In this document: one piece after another, positions 4,765 to 6,580 of the stretch
Numbering within the stretch: position 1 is the first letter of the stretch
How the letters are laid out: every line of letters begins with the position of its first letter
Source: Acetobacteraceae bacterium
GTDB lineage: Bacteria > Pseudomonadota > Alphaproteobacteria > Acetobacterales > Acetobacteraceae
Reading direction: 5' to 3'
Assembly: GCA_025356735.1 (NCBI GenBank)
Contig: JANXRT010000282.1
Location: 1-6,580, forward strand
DNA: 6,580 bases
Program-made: the position numbers and the translations under genes
The notes under the pieces: generated by a model
The model's input: only the letters and a program-made list of their open reading frames with translations
Database searches by the model: none
Told to the model about the DNA's origin: nothing

Positions 4765-6580
4765 ATGGAAGGCGGCCGACTGGGCAAATACGAAATCCGG
4801 AAGGCTTTGGGCAAAGGTGCCGCCGGCACCGTGTATGAGGCCTGGGATCCGGCCATTGCCCGGCATGTCGCGATCAAGACCGTAAAACTACCCGACGCCA
4901 GCGACGAGGAGGCACAGGAGCAACTGGAGCGTTTCCGGCGCGAGGCCCAGGCCGCCGGCCGGCTGACCCATCCCAACATCGTCGGCGTGTTCGACTATGG
5001 CGAAACCGACGAGATCGCCTATATCGTGATGGAATATATTGACGGCGAGTCGTTGAAGGCGGTTCTCGACCGCCGCGACACCTTCCACATCGCCGATGTC
5101 GTGCGCGTCATGGACGAGCTGCTCGCCGGCCTCGGCTACAGTCACGAGCGTGGCGTGGTGCACCGAGACATCAAGCCGGCCAACCTGATGCTGACCAAGC
5201 AGGGCCAAGTCAAGATCGCCGATTTCGGCATCGCGCGGATCGAGAGCAGCGGTCTGACCCAGGTCGGCACGATCATGGGCACGCCGGCCTACATGTCGCC
5301 CGAGCAGTTCACCGGCCTGGCGGTGGATGCGCGCACCGATCTCTATTCGGCGGGCGTCGTGCTGTTTCAGCTGCTTACCGGCGAGCGCCCGTTCGAGGGC
5401 AGCATGACCGCAATCATGCAGAAGGCGCTGAACACGGCGCCGTCGCGACCCTCCGACCTTGCGGTCACGGCGCCGGTGGCGTTCGACGCCGTGGTGTCGC
5501 GAGCCATGGCAAAGCGCCCCGAAGACCGCTATGCCGACGCGAAATCGTTTGCTGCGGCGTTGCATGAAGCGTTGGCGCCCCCGCCTCCGCCGGCATTCGA
5601 CTCCGATGCGACGATGTTGCAGGCGCAACCGGCGGCGCCGACGCCAACCGCAGCGCGGGTCGATCCGGTAGTGGCGCCGAAGAAGAAGGGTTCGGCATTG
5701 TTGCCGGTGATCGCCGGCGCCGCGATCTTCCTGGCGCTGGCGGGCGGCGCCTGGTTGCTGTTCGGCGGATCGCCCGGCCATTCTCCCGAGATCGCCCAAT
5801 CCGCTGCGCCTGCAATCCCGTCAACTCCGGTTCAGCCGCCGGCGCCCCAACTGGCTGCACCCACGGTCACGCCTCCGGCTGTTGTGGCACCGGCTGCCAC
5901 GGTGGACCGGCGGGCTCTGGTGGCAGCGATCGCGGGGCTTCCCTGCGCTCTGCTAAATGGCAATCTGCCCGAGGAAGGCAGCTGGCTCAGTCTCAACGGC
6001 GTTATCGCCGATGGCACCCCGCGCGCCGCGCTGGACCACGCATTGGCCGAGAACGCCCAGGGCATGCGCCCTGAAGGTGTCGTTCAGGGCTTTCCAACCA
6101 ATCCCGATTATTGCCGCATGCTCGATATCCTGGCGCCGCTTGGGCCACGGTTCGGTGATGCCACCCTGCCGATCTCGGTGCGCGCGCTCGACGGCCGCAC
6201 CCGGCTGCTGACCGACGAAGCCATCAAGCTGCGGGTGAGGATGGCCGGTTTCGCCGGCGAAATGCGGATCGACTACCTATCGATCGACGGCAGCGTCTAT
6301 CACGTTCACCCCGCCGACGGTGCCAGTCCGCGGATCTACTCGCCGGGCCAGGAAATAACCCCCGGGCCGGCCAATGCTGACGGCAAGATCGGCGAGGTCG
6401 GCGAACCCTACGGCTACGATATGATCATGGCGACCGCCTCGTCGTTGCCCTTGTTCGCCAAGCCGCGGCCGGCGTCTGAGCCGACTGCCTCCTACCTCAA
6501 GGACCTCGAGACCGCCGTTGACGGGCTGCACAAGCGCGGCGGCCGGGTGGACGCCGCGGCGATGATCCTGCTGACCGGGC
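4765..6580 (+). CDS. Membrane-spanning Hanks-type serine/threonine protein kinase with periplasmic DUF4384-like domain (3' end outside window)
   Basis: 605 codons are present with no stop before the edge. The kinase domain occupies residues about 9-265 and has all key motifs: Gly loop G16-K-G18-A-A-G21, VAIK with Lys38, helix-C Glu60, catalytic loop HRDIKPAN with Asp135, Lys137 and Asn140, DFG at 153-155, SPE at 178-180, Asp192, and RPEDRY with Arg255. It should therefore be an active ATP-dependent Ser/Thr kinase facing the cytoplasm. Ser161, Ser162, Thr165, Thr169 and Thr173 in the activation loop are candidate autophosphorylation sites. A Pro run (272-276) and the juxtamembrane motif DSDATML lead to Lys306-308 and one membrane helix at about 311-333. 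Outside the membrane come a Pro/Ala linker (about 338-380), a small region with Cys394 and Cys450, and a DUF4384-like fold (about 468-566) containing D-G-S-V-Y-H-V-H-P and, near its end, A-S-S-L-P-L-F. DUF4384 often sits at the C-terminus of bacterial kinases and caspase-like proteins; its ligand is unknown. No phosphatase or substrate is visible. The gene probably ends just beyond the window. Confidence 0.92.
   Translation, partial: MEGGRLGKYEIRKALGKGAAGTVYEAWDPAIARHVAIKTVKLPDASDEEAQEQLERFRREAQAAGRLTHPNIVGVFDYGETDEIAYIVMEYIDGESLKAVLDRRDTFHIADVVRVMDELLAGLGYSHERGVVHRDIKPANLMLTKQGQVKIADFGIARIESSGLTQVGTIMGTPAYMSPEQFTGLAVDARTDLYSAGVVLFQLLTGERPFEGSMTAIMQKALNTAPSRPSDLAVTAPVAFDAVVSRAMAKRPEDRYADAKSFAAALHEALAPPPPPAFDSDATMLQAQPAAPTPTAARVDPVVAPKKKGSALLPVIAGAAIFLALAGGAWLLFGGSPGHSPEIAQSAAPAIPSTPVQPPAPQLAAPTVTPPAVVAPAATVDRRALVAAIAGLPCALLNGNLPEEGSWLSLNGVIADGTPRAALDHALAENAQGMRPEGVVQGFPTNPDYCRMLDILAPLGPRFGDATLPISVRALDGRTRLLTDEAIKLRVRMAGFAGEMRIDYLSIDGSVYHVHPADGASPRIYSPGQEITPGPANADGKIGEVGEPYGYDMIMATASSLPLFAKPRPASEPTASYLKDLETAVDGLHKRGGRVDAAAMILLTG
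5695..5763 (+). other. Single transmembrane segment of the kinase
   Basis: The codons encode about 23 residues (311-333) of Ala, Leu, Ile, Val, Gly, Phe and Trp with no charge. Three lysines (306-308) come just before, which by the positive-inside rule places the kinase domain in the cytoplasm and the C-terminal 270 or so residues in the periplasm. Confidence 0.85.
6166..6462 (+). other. DUF4384-like periplasmic domain of the kinase
   Basis: Residues about 468-566 run from L-P-I-S-V-R-A-L-D-G through a set of predicted beta strands. The landmarks are K-L-R-V-R-M, Y-L-S-I-D-G-S-V-Y-H-V, a proline/glycine segment and a final Y-G-Y-D-M-I-M-A-T-A-S-S-L-P-L-F. This order (strand, Asp-Gly turn, Tyr/Val strand, P-G block, then the 'I-x-A-x-x-S-x-x-P-L' ending) matches my recollection of DUF4384. 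No profile search was possible. The family usually occurs at the end of larger signalling or envelope proteins. Confidence 0.6.

Noticed and set aside
4888..5799. A 303-codon open frame on the - strand.
   Set aside because: It lies wholly opposite the kinase catalytic domain, whose motifs are intact on the + strand. The - strand product is Arg/Gly/His-rich without a family pattern, as expected for a shadow frame.

Overview
The window is about 65% G+C by eye, tightly packed, and every gene I can support lies on the + strand. Codon use (C or G at most third positions), the style of the surface-protein repeats and the gene combination suggest a free-living or plant/soil-associated alphaproteobacterium, possibly Hyphomicrobiales. 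That placement is inference, as no phylogenetic marker is present.

Layout. (1) 1-1593 is the C-terminal part of a very large, low-complexity beta-repeat surface protein of the filamentous-haemagglutinin-like / two-partner-secretion type. Its start lies upstream of the window. (2) Only 2 bp later, 1596-4733 encodes a complete 1045-residue predicted lipoprotein. It has a lipobox signal peptide, a Cys-rich N-terminal region, TPR-like helical repeats, a charged helical linker and a C-terminal CHAT (caspase-like) peptidase domain with an intact His873/Cys924 pair. (3) After a 31-bp gap, a Hanks-type serine/threonine protein kinase starts at ATG 4765 and runs off the right edge. It has a full set of catalytic motifs, a single membrane helix, a Pro/Ala linker and a predicted periplasmic region with two cysteines and a DUF4384-like domain. 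From family lengths it probably stops shortly after the edge.

How they may work together. The spacing suggests one transcription unit, with translational coupling between genes 1 and 2. Predicted locations line up across the envelope: an exported adhesin-like protein, a lipid-anchored caspase-like protease outside the cytoplasm, and a membrane kinase with an outward-facing domain. My working hypothesis is a surface-adhesin module in which the CHAT lipoprotein processes or releases the exoprotein and the kinase monitors the envelope or controls the system. Only the gene order, motifs and predicted topology are seen directly; the functional link is inference. CHAT-TPR proteins next to haemagglutinin-like exoproteins are known from other bacteria (notably cyanobacteria), so the pairing has precedent. 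I know of no defined mechanism for the full trio.

No RNA genes, insertion sequences, CRISPR arrays, attachment sites or convincing terminators were seen. There is no gene-free stretch over 300 bases.
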